From: Tenodera sinensis
Lineage: Eukaryota; Arthropoda; Insecta; Mantodea; Mantidae
Length of the DNA: 64,000 nt
Direction of reading: 5' to 3'
Assembly: GCA_030765045.1 (NCBI GenBank)
Contig: CM060964.1
Coordinates: 171,272,719-171,336,718, forward strand
Both the position numbers and the translations under genes were made by a program. The notes under the pieces were generated by a model. It was given only the letters and a program-made list of their open reading frames with translations, made no database searches and had not been told where the DNA came from. Positions 15,941 to 24,953 of the stretch are shown here, piece by piece. Within the stretch, counting starts at the first letter, position 1, and the number at the start of each line of letters is the position of its first letter.

Positions 15941-18900
15941 GCTACTACTACTACTACTACTACTGCTACTACTACTGCTACTACTACTGCTACTACTACT
16001 ACTACTACTACTACTCCTACTCCTACTCCTGCTATTATTATTATCATCATCATCATTATTAGTATTACGATTACTATTATTGTTATTGTTGCAGTTCTGT
16101 TTGAGCTGTTATTTTCTTATAAATAAAACATGGCTTATATAATATATCCTGTATTTAACATTATCTTTCACTTTATTTAATGAGAAATTTTTTCTAACTT
16201 TGAAGATACTGAACCTGTGCCTCTTCAGCCTGAAGCAGACACACACGCATCTACTGCTTTGGGTCGAGGCTGTAAGAGACCGCACAGCGATGACAGTGAA
16301 GCCCAGGGACTCAGTAGTGAACATCTCTCCAACAACGCTCAGATGGCGCAAACGAGTTCTCTGAACCAGGGGGCTGTTTCAACAAACAGCGCTGCAGACA
16401 GCAGAAATATGCCGGGCCCATCATCCGCATCCTCACCATCACCGGCAAAAAGGGTATGTCGGAATGATTATAATGACCTAGAATGTAGGGTTATAGAGTC
16501 TGCATTCAAAGGCCGTATATTCAATAGCAAAGTTGAAAATACAGCTGGAATAATGGACCCAAGCGAGTTCCTTAATGCATGCAAGGATCTTGTGATTAAA
16601 GAAATGGAATCCACGCTTAAGAAGAGCATGTCTGGGTTAAAGATGAGTTGTTCAATGAACGTCTCATATTTAATCCAGACACCTGATAATGAGAAAGTGG
16701 AATCGATATACTTTAATTCCAAGACAAAGGAGATTCAGCGATCATCTAACCTTGATGCAATCTTTCATGCAATGAAAAACGAAATCTTAGAAAACCTGGC
16801 CTGTTTTGAAGGCCAAGCAAGTTCAAAGACGCTGTTCGCAATCCACTCTCTGGTCAATAGTGCCGCAGAATACAATCCCCTTCGGGCTTCAGGGTATATT
16901 GAGCTGCCGGAATGCATCAAGCGGAAAAAAGCTGTTCTTAATATTAAGAACAGAGATGATTACTGTTTCGCTTGGTGCATGCTGGCTTCAAGATACCCTA
17001 CAGATAAACACCAGGACCGCATTTCATCATATCCTAGAGATTTGCTATTCAAAGCTTTCAATTACGAGGGAATCACATTTCCCTTTTCATTAGACCAAAT
17101 TGATCGTTTTGAGAAGCAAAATTCTGAAGTATCTATAGCTGTATTTGCTCTCAATGACAACAACTCGGTGGAGTCTATTCGCAAACCATCTGAGAGGAAG
17201 GCTAGCCAGGTCAACATATTAATAATTGAAGAGGGTGACAAGTCTCATTACTGCCTCATAAGGGATATATCGAGGCTCATTAGAAGTCAGATAACTAAGT
17301 ATCAGGGGAAAATGTGGCTATGCGAGGCATGCATGACAAGGTGTCCCAACGAAGATGCCTTGAGATTGCATAAACTGAAGTGCAATAAATGTCAGATCCT
17401 CAAAATGCCTAAGCAGGGAGAGGTTCTCGCATTTAATGCATTTTCAAAGTCTGCTCCTGTGCCTTTTGTTATATATGCGGATATCGAGTCTGTTTTGAGG
17501 AAGGTTCACTCATGCGAGCCCTCAGACGCAGCGAGCTGGACCCGAACCATTCAGGAACATGAAGCGATATCGATAGCGCTGAAGGTTATATGCAGGCATG
17601 ATCAGACCTTGTCGAGGTTCAAGCTCTTCAGAGGTAGCAATGCTCTCAATGACTTCTTCAGCGAACTTAGACGGATCGCTGATGAAGTTATTGAGATATA
17701 CGGGCATATAGTTCCGATGCATATGTCACCCGAGGACGAGATGGATTTCCTCAATGCTGATCACTGTCACATATGCCTGAAAGGTTTTGCTATAGATGAC
17801 ATTAGAGTGAGGGACCATTCACATATTTCTGGTCATTATTTGGGATGTGCTCATAATGCTTGCAATTTGAATAGAAAGTTGCCGAATTTTATTCCAATTT
17901 TTTTTCATTGCTTAAGCAATTATGATAGTCACTTCTTGATTAGACACATGGCTTATGACAATGGGAATATCTCATGTATAGCACAATCTTCTGAGCGCTA
18001 TCTGGCATTCAGCAAACGGTACAAGGGCATTCAATTCAGGTTCCTCGACAGCTACAAGTTTCTCGATGACAAGTTATCCAGCTTGGCAGATATGTTAAGC
18101 GATGATGACTTCAAGGTCACTAATGCCGAGTATTCGAGGCCAGAACACCTAGCCCTCATGAAGTGCAAGGGTATATTCCCCTATACTTATCTTGATGCTG
18201 TCGAAAAGCTCCAAGAGGAGGAGCTGCCCCCGATCGAGCTTTTCGATGGCATTTCGGAAGAGGAGTATGCCCATGCACTTAAGGTATGGAAGACCTTCGA
18301 CATAAAGAATCTCGGGGAATATAGTGACCTTTATCTAAAGACTGATACGCTGCTTTTAGCAGATGTATTCGAGAAATTTAGAGACTTGTCGCTTGAAATG
18401 TATCATCTAGACCCTGCCTGGTACTACACCCTACCGTCGCTAGCCTTCGATGCCATGCTTAAGACCACCCAAGTCAAGCTTGACTTGATAAACGATGTCA
18501 GTATGATAGAATTTTTCGAGAAAGGTATTCGTGGTGGGCTTTGCACAGTATCAAAGCGGTACTCCAAAGCCAACCACCAATACATGGCAGACTACAATCC
18601 TGACCAGAAGACAAACTTTCTATCATATGTTGACATCAATAACTTATACGGGAAGGCCATGATGGAAATGATCCCATATGGCAATCTCAGATGGCTTGAA
18701 AGGGATGAAATTGATACCATCGACTTTGCGACGATCCCAGAGGACTCCAAGACAGGATACGTTCTAGAAGTAGACCTAGAGTATCCTGTCCATCTCCACG
18801 ACATTCATAATGATCTTCCCCTCTGTCCCCAGAGCGAGATACCACCCGGCAGCCAATACAAGAAACTGATTGCAAGTCTAGAGAATAAAAGCAAATATGT

Positions 18901-19837
18901 CTTGCATTATAAAACCTTGCAGCAGTGCTTAGATCTGGGGCTGTTATTGAGACATATTCATCGGGTGGTATCGTATGACCAATCAGAATGGCTTAAGGTT
19001 TACATTAACCTTAATGCCGAGAAGCGAGCCAGGGAAACTTCAAAGTTTGGTCAAGCGCTTTGGAAGAAAATGAACAACGCTGTGTACGGTAAGTTCATTG
19101 AAAATGTGCGCAAATACCGTGATTTCCGTATTGTACCTACCTGGAAGCAAGCACGGAAATTAACGGCTCGTCCAACATACGTACGCAGCATAATTTTCAG
19201 TGAAAACTTAGTTGGCATAGAGTTGGCTCGAGAGGAGATCCTCATGAACAAACCAATCTACATTGGTCAGGCGATTCTAGACCTTTCAAAATTTATTATG
19301 TATGATTTTTTTTATAAAGTAATGAAACCCCAACTGAATGATCTTGTCTTGAATTACATGGACACAGATTCATTCATTTTCGAAACTAGTTCAGATATAT
19401 ATCACTTCATGAAAACACATCCCCAATATTTCGATACTTCAAATTACAGCCATGATAATGTATATGGTATAATGCCAGCCAATAAGAAAAAGATTGGGTT
19501 GTTCAAGGATGAGTTGGGTGGAAGGGTGATGACTGAGTATGTTGGTCTTAGAGCAAAACTATACAGCTATAGATATGATCAACATACAGTCACGAAGGCG
19601 AAGGGGATTACCAAAGGTGGAATGCGAACAATCACCTTTGAAAATTATTTCGAGTGTCTGAAAGACTTAAACAAAAAGATTTTGGCAAAACAAATTTGCT
19701 TCAGAAGCACCAAACATAAAGTTTCGACTGTTGAAATTAACAAAATTGCATTGCATGGAGGAGATACCAAGCGTAAGATGATTGATGGCTCTCATGCAAC
19801 TCTCGCATGGGGTCATTATTCTCTTAGGTCTGAATAA
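15353..19837 (+). CDS. polB: Protein-primed family B DNA polymerase, spliced
   Basis: The enzyme replicates the element from its protein-primed ends. Coding exons are 15353-15623 and 16206-19837: donor GTAAGT at 15624, acceptor ending GAAG at 16205, with phases matching, giving about 1,300 residues. The large exon has no early ATG, and PEADT occurs on both sides of the intron, supporting the join. Visible motifs (residues approximate): a CxxC pair in exon 1; a C2HC-type finger (LCEACMTRC...HKLKC) near 470; ExoI YADIES near 513; a CHIC...RDHSH...HNACNLNRK element and NYDSH (ExoII) near 610-670; YLKTDTLLL (ExoIII) near 800; motif A DINNLYGKAM near 900; motif B KKMNNAVYG near 1046; motif C YMDTDS near 1142. 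All catalytic acidic residues are present and no stop interrupts the frame. Confidence 0.95.
15715..16030. repeat. (TAC)n microsatellite in polymerase intron 2
   Basis: About 315 bp of TAC triplets with scattered TGC, AAC and TCC variants fill more than half of the 582-bp intron (15624-16205). It ends in a TTA/TCA-rich stretch before the acceptor. The poly-Leu, poly-Thr and poly-Val frames across it are artefacts of the triplet repeat. Confidence 0.95.
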
Positions 19838-20054
19838 TCAAATCCGACTTCCCTGGCTGCCTCATCACCATCAAATTGTAAATTTTTATATATTTTATTT
19901 ATTATATTAAATTATTATTGTAAATTTTGTAAATATTTATTATATTCAATTAATATTGTAAATTTTCTATGCATTTTATTTAATATATTTTTGAAAAATT
20001 GTATATACTTTATTTTTTAGTTGTTGAATTATTGTATATATATTTTGTATATTG

Positions 20055-20094
20055 AATAAAAACACATATATTGGAAATGAAAAGACTCTTTATT
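20055..20094. terminator. Facing poly(A) signals between polB and integrase
   Basis: AATAAA at 20055-20060 (plus) ends the polymerase unit after an AT-rich 3' UTR from 19838. TTTATT at 20089-20094 is AATAAA for the minus-strand integrase unit, whose stop is at 20113. The signals face each other 28 bp apart, so the two convergent transcripts would overlap slightly. Confidence 0.75.
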
Positions 20095-20112
20095 TCAGAA
20101 TTATTATCATTG

Positions 20113-21036
20113 CTACAACAAATCCTTCCTCTCAATCCACTGACTCTCAGGAAATCCATACCATTTAACAAGAATTCTGTTTCCTTGACGCCTCAGAATC
20201 TTCTCCACCAAATAGGTGTTAGGATACAGTGTAGAATGAAGTTCATGTCCATAGAATGTTCCCTTTATCACCTCACCATCCTTATCCTTTAGTATGTATG
20301 TAGTAGGATTGCTGCGTTTCACTTGAGCCACTTTGAAGATTTCAACACTCCAATTAGCTTGAAAGCCTTTCTCGAAATGTCCCTTATTCTTAGATATCCT
20401 CACATAATCACCAACACTAAACTTCCTTGGGCTCATCTTCTCTTTTTGAGGATGATTGTAGTTGTAAACAGTCCGAAGAAGATCATTGTTCCTGACTTCG
20501 CTAGGCTTCATCCTGATGGTTGAGTGGTAAGTGTTATTGTACTTTGTGATGATTTTGGGTAAAAGATCCAGCCACTTGTATGATCCTTGCGTTAGAAACT
20601 CACGATACATCATGTTCTTTAAGGTTCTTATTAAACGTTCTACAGCTGCAGCCTTGACATTACTATAAGTGCTGTAGTGATTGATATTATACTTGTCCAT
20701 TAAATTCTTAAAGTACTTGTTATAAAATTCCTTTCCATTATCACTCTGAATATTCTTGGGAATCGTTTCCAATTCTTGTAGTATATCTTCCATAGCCTTC
20801 GTAACTTGCGGACCTGACTTGTCCTTTAATGGTCGTGCATATGCCACTTTTGAATAGAAGTTAATTGCAATAAGGATGTATTTGAAATTCTTGTTGATTC
20901 TTGCATGAGGTATCATCTCAACCAAGTCGATCTGTAGTAAATCATTGAGTCCTTTGCTGACAATTTTTCGACGTAAGAATCTTCTTCGAGCAGGGGCATG
21001 GAGCTCTCTCGCTATATTTTGCTTCACTGTTGTCAT
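20113..21036 (-). CDS. int: Polinton rve integrase with C-terminal chromodomain
   Basis: A retroviral-type DDE recombinase of 307 residues that would insert the linear element and make the 6-bp duplication. Catalytic residues are D37 (LLQIDLVEM), D99 (NIQSDNGKEF) and E133 (AAAVERLIR). The C-terminal 30 residues (YLVEKILRRQGNRILVKWYG...W) form a chromodomain-like module, known in Polinton integrases and possibly directing insertion to heterochromatin, which fits its location in a minisatellite. An N-terminal HHCC zinc finger is not seen; the ELHAPARRRF segment before the core appears complete. The ATG overlaps the TGA of the upstream gene (ATGA at 21033-21036), so translation probably depends on reinitiation or a separate mRNA. 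Confidence 0.95.
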   Translation of the reverse strand: MTTVKQNIARELHAPARRRFLRRKIVSKGLNDLLQIDLVEMIPHARINKNFKYILIAINFYSKVAYARPLKDKSGPQVTKAMEDILQELETIPKNIQSDNGKEFYNKYFKNLMDKYNINHYSTYSNVKAAAVERLIRTLKNMMYREFLTQGSYKWLDLLPKIITKYNNTYHSTIRMKPSEVRNNDLLRTVYNYNHPQKEKMSPRKFSVGDYVRISKNKGHFEKGFQANWSVEIFKVAQVKRSNPTTYILKDKDGEVIKGTFYGHELHSTLYPNTYLVEKILRRQGNRILVKWYGFPESQWIERKDLL

Positions 21037-21827
21037 GCTATGATTTGGGCTGATTTCAACTCTTGAATAATTTCTTCAATTTCTTGGGTGTGGTTGTTAT
21101 TGCCAGCGTCTCTGGATGCAATGAGAAGTCGCAAGCGATTCACTAGATCATTGGGGTCGTTCCAGTAGATGTAGTCATGCTTCAACTCAGGACGATGTTC
21201 TTTCCACTGCAAGCCTAATCCCTTATGGTTCTTCACTAAAGGACGTATAATGTTTTTATACTTATAGGAATTACCGTGTCTCAGTTGTCCCTGCCTGCTG
21301 TAGTTTCTGCGATGAACCTTGGATGCTTTCAGTATTTTGCTATATGTATGAAGATCGTCTTCTGAATAGGAGTGCATTTCAGGTATCTTCTTGAAAATGA
21401 GATCAATCAATCCAGGTGTAACATCATACATTTCATCTCCTATTCTAACTTTATCGTTAATAAAGTCAATGCTCTTGTTTCCTAGCATATAGATTCCATC
21501 TTCGTATCTTACTCCATATGTCGTATCTATTTCTCCCTTGTCATTCTTTTGAACTTTCTGTAGGTAGCTCAATATTTTTTCATCTTTCTGATTGTTAGGG
21601 GCAGAATTCTTCTTTTTCTGACTTTCCTCCTTATCTGAAGTAGTCATAGTATCCTTTTTCTTCTGTATTTCCAGTATATCATGTAGCGGTTCTGTTACTG
21701 GTTGAAGAGCTTCACTCATTACCCTCTGAGTTTCAAACTGTTGACCTTTTAGGGCGCGTAGCTTTTCTCTTATAGCCCTAGCATGCTTGGCTACAGATTC
21801 TTTAAGCCTTATACTCTCGCTGTCCAT
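21033..21827 (-). CDS. DUF8207-like conserved Polinton protein
   Basis: 264 residues. The N-terminal 100 residues are charged and Lys/Gln-rich, probably coiled coil or disordered. The C-terminal half has the pattern I associate with a conserved Polinton family (DUF8207-like): GVRYEDGIYMLGN, then DVTPGLIDLIF, then HDYIYWNDPNDLVNRLRLL and a final EIEEIIQELKSAQII. Function is unknown. Its position directly upstream of the integrase and the 4-base stop/start overlap suggest a shared mRNA. It has its own TATA-like box at about 21860-21867. The family name is from memory and needs a profile search. Confidence 0.75.
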   Translation of the reverse strand: MDSESIRLKESVAKHARAIREKLRALKGQQFETQRVMSEALQPVTEPLHDILEIQKKKDTMTTSDKEESQKKKNSAPNNQKDEKILSYLQKVQKNDKGEIDTTYGVRYEDGIYMLGNKSIDFINDKVRIGDEMYDVTPGLIDLIFKKIPEMHSYSEDDLHTYSKILKASKVHRRNYSRQGQLRHGNSYKYKNIIRPLVKNHKGLGLQWKEHRPELKHDYIYWNDPNDLVNRLRLLIASRDAGNNNHTQEIEEIIQELKSAQIIA

Positions 21828-21840
21828 CTTAAAATGACAC

Positions 21841-21888
21841 TAAAACACGTTTTCATGTCAATATATATGTTGTTTTTTTTTTTTTATT
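21841..21888 (-). promoter_or_regulatory. Poly(A) signal of the fibre unit and promoter of the DUF8207/integrase unit
   Basis: On the minus strand AATAAA at 21883-21888 overlaps the TAA stop of the fibre-like gene and leads into an A-tract. It is followed by TATATATT at 21867-21860 and TTTTAGTGTC with the initiator A at 21841, about 26 bp on. The next ATG is at 21827. One compact intergenic region therefore seems to end one transcript and start the next. Confidence 0.55.
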
Positions 21889-22972
21889 CTGAATGGGTCA
21901 AATTATATGAAAATTTCAACTCAATATTTAAAATATGGCCGTCTTTTGCTCGATTGGCTGGAGCAGTGAAGGATAGTATATCACCTATGTGAACGGTCGC
22001 AGGGTAACTTTCAACTAATCGACTGTTTATTGCAAACATTGTACCTGATCTTGTATTCGGTTGCGGCGATGATATCATAGAGCAAGAAATCACATCCCCG
22101 TTTATAGTCGATTTGTAGTATTCGAGTCCTGATGTTAACATATACCTTAGCGAAGGACCTCTGTAAGGTTTCGTCTGTAATGTAATAATGAGCTGGCCTT
22201 TCATTTGCTCTAGAATAGCATTTATGACGGTAACCTGTGCTTTAAGAGTATTAACATTATTCATGGTTGCTGTCAGGTGTTTATCCATGGAACTCTGTCG
22301 ATTTGCTATATTTTCTGTGTGTTTTCCCATTACTTCAGAAATGTCATTTCCAATAGTTTGTATTCTCCTGTTGAACTCTTGCTGTGCTTCATTTTGTTTC
22401 CTTCCAATGGCATGTTTAACAAACCTTTTGGTTGCTGCATCACTATCATCTATAGGATCTGCTATTTCTCTTAATCTTCTTTGTTGAAAGGAAATGTTCC
22501 CATTTGAATCGATCGGAGGCGTTCTCGAGTTTACAAAGTCTATTACATACTTCTTGTTCGGTACATCGTGATCATCCTGCGGCGGTATTAATGACTTCAT
22601 TCTTATTGTATCGAGTATGATATTGTTTCCATTATCTCGTTTAAGTGTATTTTTGTCTAAGTAGCTCATAAGATTATCATGCTGTTTGTCTAGTGATTTC
22701 TGGATGTGGCTCCTAAGCGTAGATTGAAGTTGCTCCATGCGTTGATATGCCACCTTTTCGGTGAATTCTTGCAGACGATTTTCGCTAGAAGCCGTAAGCG
22801 AATCAACGTAGCGTTTAGTGGCCCCATCATTATCTTCCTCAGGGTCCTGAACAATGCACAATCTTTTGTTCCTGAATTGGTAGTTTCCTTTTCCATCTCT
22901 GGCTATCATGAATTGTTGAAGTGATCTTTTAAGTGGCGCTGTCCTGCGGGACCCGAACCGGTCAATACTCAT
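21884..22972 (-). CDS. Putative fibre/spike protein with tail-fibre-type repeats
   Basis: 362 residues starting MSIDRFGSRR. Three related repeats at about 36-57, 124-146 and 165-186 share the pattern R-x-I-x-D-P-x-D-D-x-D-A-A-T-K-R-[YF]-V, for example EDNDGATKRYVDS and DDSDAATKRFVKH. This resembles the DP-DAATKxYV repeats of phage tail fibres, a trimeric fold. Between and after them are coiled-coil stretches (60-110, 190-265), and a beta-rich C-terminal 100 residues could be a knob. The ATG lies 6 bp after the ATPase stop, implying a shared transcript. The receptor-binding role is inference; the closest family could be just a Polinton hypothetical. Confidence 0.6.
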   Translation of the reverse strand: MSIDRFGSRRTAPLKRSLQQFMIARDGKGNYQFRNKRLCIVQDPEEDNDGATKRYVDSLTASSENRLQEFTEKVAYQRMEQLQSTLRSHIQKSLDKQHDNLMSYLDKNTLKRDNGNNIILDTIRMKSLIPPQDDHDVPNKKYVIDFVNSRTPPIDSNGNISFQQRRLREIADPIDDSDAATKRFVKHAIGRKQNEAQQEFNRRIQTIGNDISEVMGKHTENIANRQSSMDKHLTATMNNVNTLKAQVTVINAILEQMKGQLIITLQTKPYRGPSLRYMLTSGLEYYKSTINGDVISCSMISSPQPNTRSGTMFAINSRLVESYPATVHIGDILSFTAPANRAKDGHILNIELKFSYNLTHSE

Positions 22973-22978
22973 CTTGAA

Positions 22979-23695
22979 CTACAAATGATCATTTTCTTTC
23001 TTTTGCACTTTAATATATACATCAAATCCATTCCTATATCGACCCTCATTCATGGGGAATTCGGGGACTATCACTACAAATGGTCTTCCTTCTGAGGTAC
23101 TCTCCCAGACATTTTTGCACAATTCTTTGAATTCAATGTAAGACATGTCAGTGTTCACATAATCTTCATATATATGCTTCAGGTTTAAATTATCTTGCCT
23201 GAAAAGGATAATCATGTTTGTATTATCTCGAATGAGATGTTTCGGTACTTTTGCATAAGACTGCGCTAAATATATAGAGTCGACATTGCGATGTCTCCCC
23301 ATACTGTAAAAGGAGGCTATCTTGTCCTGCTTTTCAGTTATGACATCATCGAATACAAAGATTGAGTTTTCTTTAACTTCTGAAGGATGCAATACATTTT
23401 CGCCATCTTCATAGGTATTCACTTCTATTCCCTCAATGCTTTTAAGTAGGCTTATTAGATATTGATACTTTGGCTGATATAATGACTTTGAATAAATGTA
23501 CAAGTTCTCAAAACGTAATCCGTTCTCATGAAGCAGCATATTCAGTAATACATTTGTTTTCCCTGCACTGGAGCTCCCTAGGATTAGAGCTCTGACATTG
23601 CTAGGAAATAGCCTTCCGTGTCGATCACTTCTAAAATCGCTTTCAAAGTCTAGCACCTGAATAGGCAGAGAACATTCCTGCTTAACAAGCTCCAT
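22979..23695 (-). CDS. FtsK/HerA-type DNA-packaging ATPase
   Basis: It would pump the genome into capsids, as the A32-like ATPases of Polintons and related viruses do. In the 238-residue product, Walker A is GSSSAGKT at about 40-47 and Walker B is SIFVFDDV at about 112-118. The following SMGRHRNVDSIYLAQSY segment fits the sensor/arginine region. The open frame extends upstream to 23761, but the TATA box at 23731-23739 and initiator near 23705 fall inside that extension, so the Met at 23695 is preferred. It is the first gene of a minus unit with the fibre-like gene. Confidence 0.9.
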   Translation of the reverse strand: MELVKQECSLPIQVLDFESDFRSDRHGRLFPSNVRALILGSSSAGKTNVLLNMLLHENGLRFENLYIYSKSLYQPKYQYLISLLKSIEGIEVNTYEDGENVLHPSEVKENSIFVFDDVITEKQDKIASFYSMGRHRNVDSIYLAQSYAKVPKHLIRDNTNMIILFRQDNLNLKHIYEDYVNTDMSYIEFKELCKNVWESTSEGRPFVVIVPEFPMNEGRYRNGFDVYIKVQKKENDHL

Positions 23696-23704
23696 CCTAT
23701 CGAC

Positions 23705-23861
23705 TAAGTTTTTAAATCCATGTCTAATATTTATATATACTAAATATCCGGGGACTCTCACTATCTTTTACGCACTTTAATGGAAAGTATGATGCATTGA
23801 TTGGTTAATTGGCTTGGAAAACAAGGTATAAAAGCACCCCTGCAAAAATGAAAATCAATTA
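23705..23861. promoter_or_regulatory. Divergent promoter for ATPase (minus) and virion cassette (plus)
   Basis: Minus: TATATATAA at 23739-23731 with initiator CTTAGTCG, A at 23705. Plus: TATAAAAG at 23827-23834 with initiator AATTAGTG, A at 23861. Both spacings are 34 bp. The plus leader would be only about 8 nt before the ATG at 23869. The region between should hold any shared upstream elements. Confidence 0.7.
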
Positions 23862-23868
23862 GTGTACC

Positions 23869-24624
23869 ATGAGAGCTAAGAGGATAAGGGTCTCGAGTGG
23901 CTCGGGTTTACTTAATTCCCTCATCAATAGGTTACCGTTTGAAGCACATCTACCTGGTTACAGATATTGCGGACCAGGGACGAAGCTAGAAAAGCGTCTA
24001 AAGAGAGGAGACCCAGGAATCAATCCGTTAGATGAAGCTTGCAAATTTCACGACGTTGCCTACGCCGAGCACAAGGACACTGCATCGAGAAATATTGCTG
24101 ATAAGATCTTAGCAGAGAAGGCGTGGAAAAGAGTTCAGTCATCGGATGCTACCTTAGGTGAAAGGTTGGCTGCAAGACTGGTAACAACAATTATGAAGGG
24201 CAAGGTTGCTGTTGGTGCTGGCTCAAGGAAGAAGAAACGTGGCGGATTTCTGCCGATCATACCCATTATCGCAGCCTTAGGTGCTGCAGCTGGTGGTGCG
24301 GCACAAATTGCCACCGCGGTGAATAAGAAAAAAGCTGCAGATAAAAAGCTTGCAGAAATGATGCGACATAACAGAGAGATGGAAACAAGAGGAAAAGGTC
24401 TTCGGCAGGCAAAGAGGAAGAGGAATAAAAGGAGAAGCGGAGGTTTTCTACCAATGCTACCGCTGGCTGCATCTTTAGCACTTGCCTCCAAAATTGCTTC
24501 AAGTGTAAAGGGAAATAAGTCTGCTAAAGGAAATGGACTGAAGAAGAGAAAGAATCGTCAGATCAAAAACAAGATATCAAAAAACTCGGGCGGAGGACTA
24601 TACTTATCCCGGAAAAAGCCCTAA
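23869..24624 (+). CDS. PLA2-domain / membrane-active virion protein
   Basis: 251 residues. At 32-37 a calcium-loop motif (YCGPGT) and at 61-65 the HDVAY active-site motif form a parvovirus VP1u-type phospholipase A2 domain; such domains help particles leave endosomes and occur in adintoviruses. Two strongly basic segments each lead into a hydrophobic run, KKKRGGFLPIIPIIAAL near 122-138 and RRSGGFLPMLPLAASL near 191-207, so the module is duplicated; this resembles adenovirus core/membrane-lytic peptides. The C-terminus is very Lys/Arg-rich. A slippery heptamer at 24579 lies 39 nt before the stop codon, and a protease frame begins there. Confidence 0.85.
   Translation: MRAKRIRVSSGSGLLNSLINRLPFEAHLPGYRYCGPGTKLEKRLKRGDPGINPLDEACKFHDVAYAEHKDTASRNIADKILAEKAWKRVQSSDATLGERLAARLVTTIMKGKVAVGAGSRKKKRGGFLPIIPIIAALGAAAGGAAQIATAVNKKKAADKKLAEMMRHNREMETRGKGLRQAKRKRNKRRSGGFLPMLPLAASLALASKIASSVKGNKSAKGNGLKKRKNRQIKNKISKNSGGGLYLSRKKP
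24579..24585 (+). promoter_or_regulatory. Candidate -1 ribosomal frameshift site A_AAA_AAC
   Basis: In the PLA2 frame the codons read TCA AAA AAC TCG, so A AAA AAC is in exact X_XXY_YYZ register. Slipping back one base enters the open frame that encodes the protease. That frame is stop-free from 24528 to 24950 and has no ATG before 24687. Downstream, CGGG (24587-24590) can pair with CCCG (24608-24611) and GGGC (24588-24591) with GCCC (24618-24621), giving weak alternative stems only. Confidence 0.65.
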
Positions 24625-24953
24625 GTAACATCGAGCTCAATCTATATGCGCGACGTTTAAACATTCCTTATTTTAGAGGTGTATATATGATTGATAAGCT
24701 GCCTTCAAAACCAAATTTCCGAGAGAGAATTATTGTCAATCTAGATTCATCACAGAATGAAGGCACACATTGGGTGGCTGTAAAGAAGGATGGAAATACT
24801 GCATTTTATTTCGATAGCTTTGGAAACTTGAAACCTCCGAAAGAGATAGAAGGGTACCTCAAAGGCGTTAAGTTGATGTATAATACTCGAAGATTTCAGA
24901 GTTTTAGCTCAGTCATCTGCGGACACTTGTGCTTGCAATTTCTATCGCAATGA
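24585..24953 (+). CDS. pro: Adenain-like cysteine protease, probably made by -1 frameshift
   Basis: A maturation protease of the adenovirus-protease/Ulp1 clan that would process virion proteins. Visible: a SNIELNLYARRLNIPYFRG lead-in (24624-24680), catalytic His in GTHWVAV, acidic residue in FYFDSFG, Gln in RFQSF and Cys in SVICGHLC near the end. Starting at the first ATG (24687) would leave 88 residues and drop the lead-in, although the His and Cys would remain. No in-frame ATG lies between the stop codon at 24525 and 24687, so a frameshift from the PLA2 gene is the simplest route; an unseen intron or non-AUG start is the alternative. Its TGA overlaps the ATG of the next gene. Confidence 0.8.
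   Translation, partial: LGRRTILIPEKALSNIELNLYARRLNIPYFRGVYMIDKLPSKPNFRERIIVNLDSSQNEGTHWVAVKKDGNTAFYFDSFGNLKPPKEIEGYLKGVKLMYNTRRFQSFSSVICGHLCLQFLSQ

Noticed and set aside
15678..16142. Poly-Leu, poly-Thr and poly-Val open frames
   Set aside because: Translations of the (TAC)n microsatellite inside the polymerase intron.
23696..23761. Longer ATPase start
   Set aside because: The TATA box and initiator of this unit lie within that extension, so it would not be in the mRNA.
24687..24953. Protease starting at its first ATG
   Set aside because: It would be 88 residues and would lose the conserved segment before the catalytic His, which is encoded upstream in the same frame.
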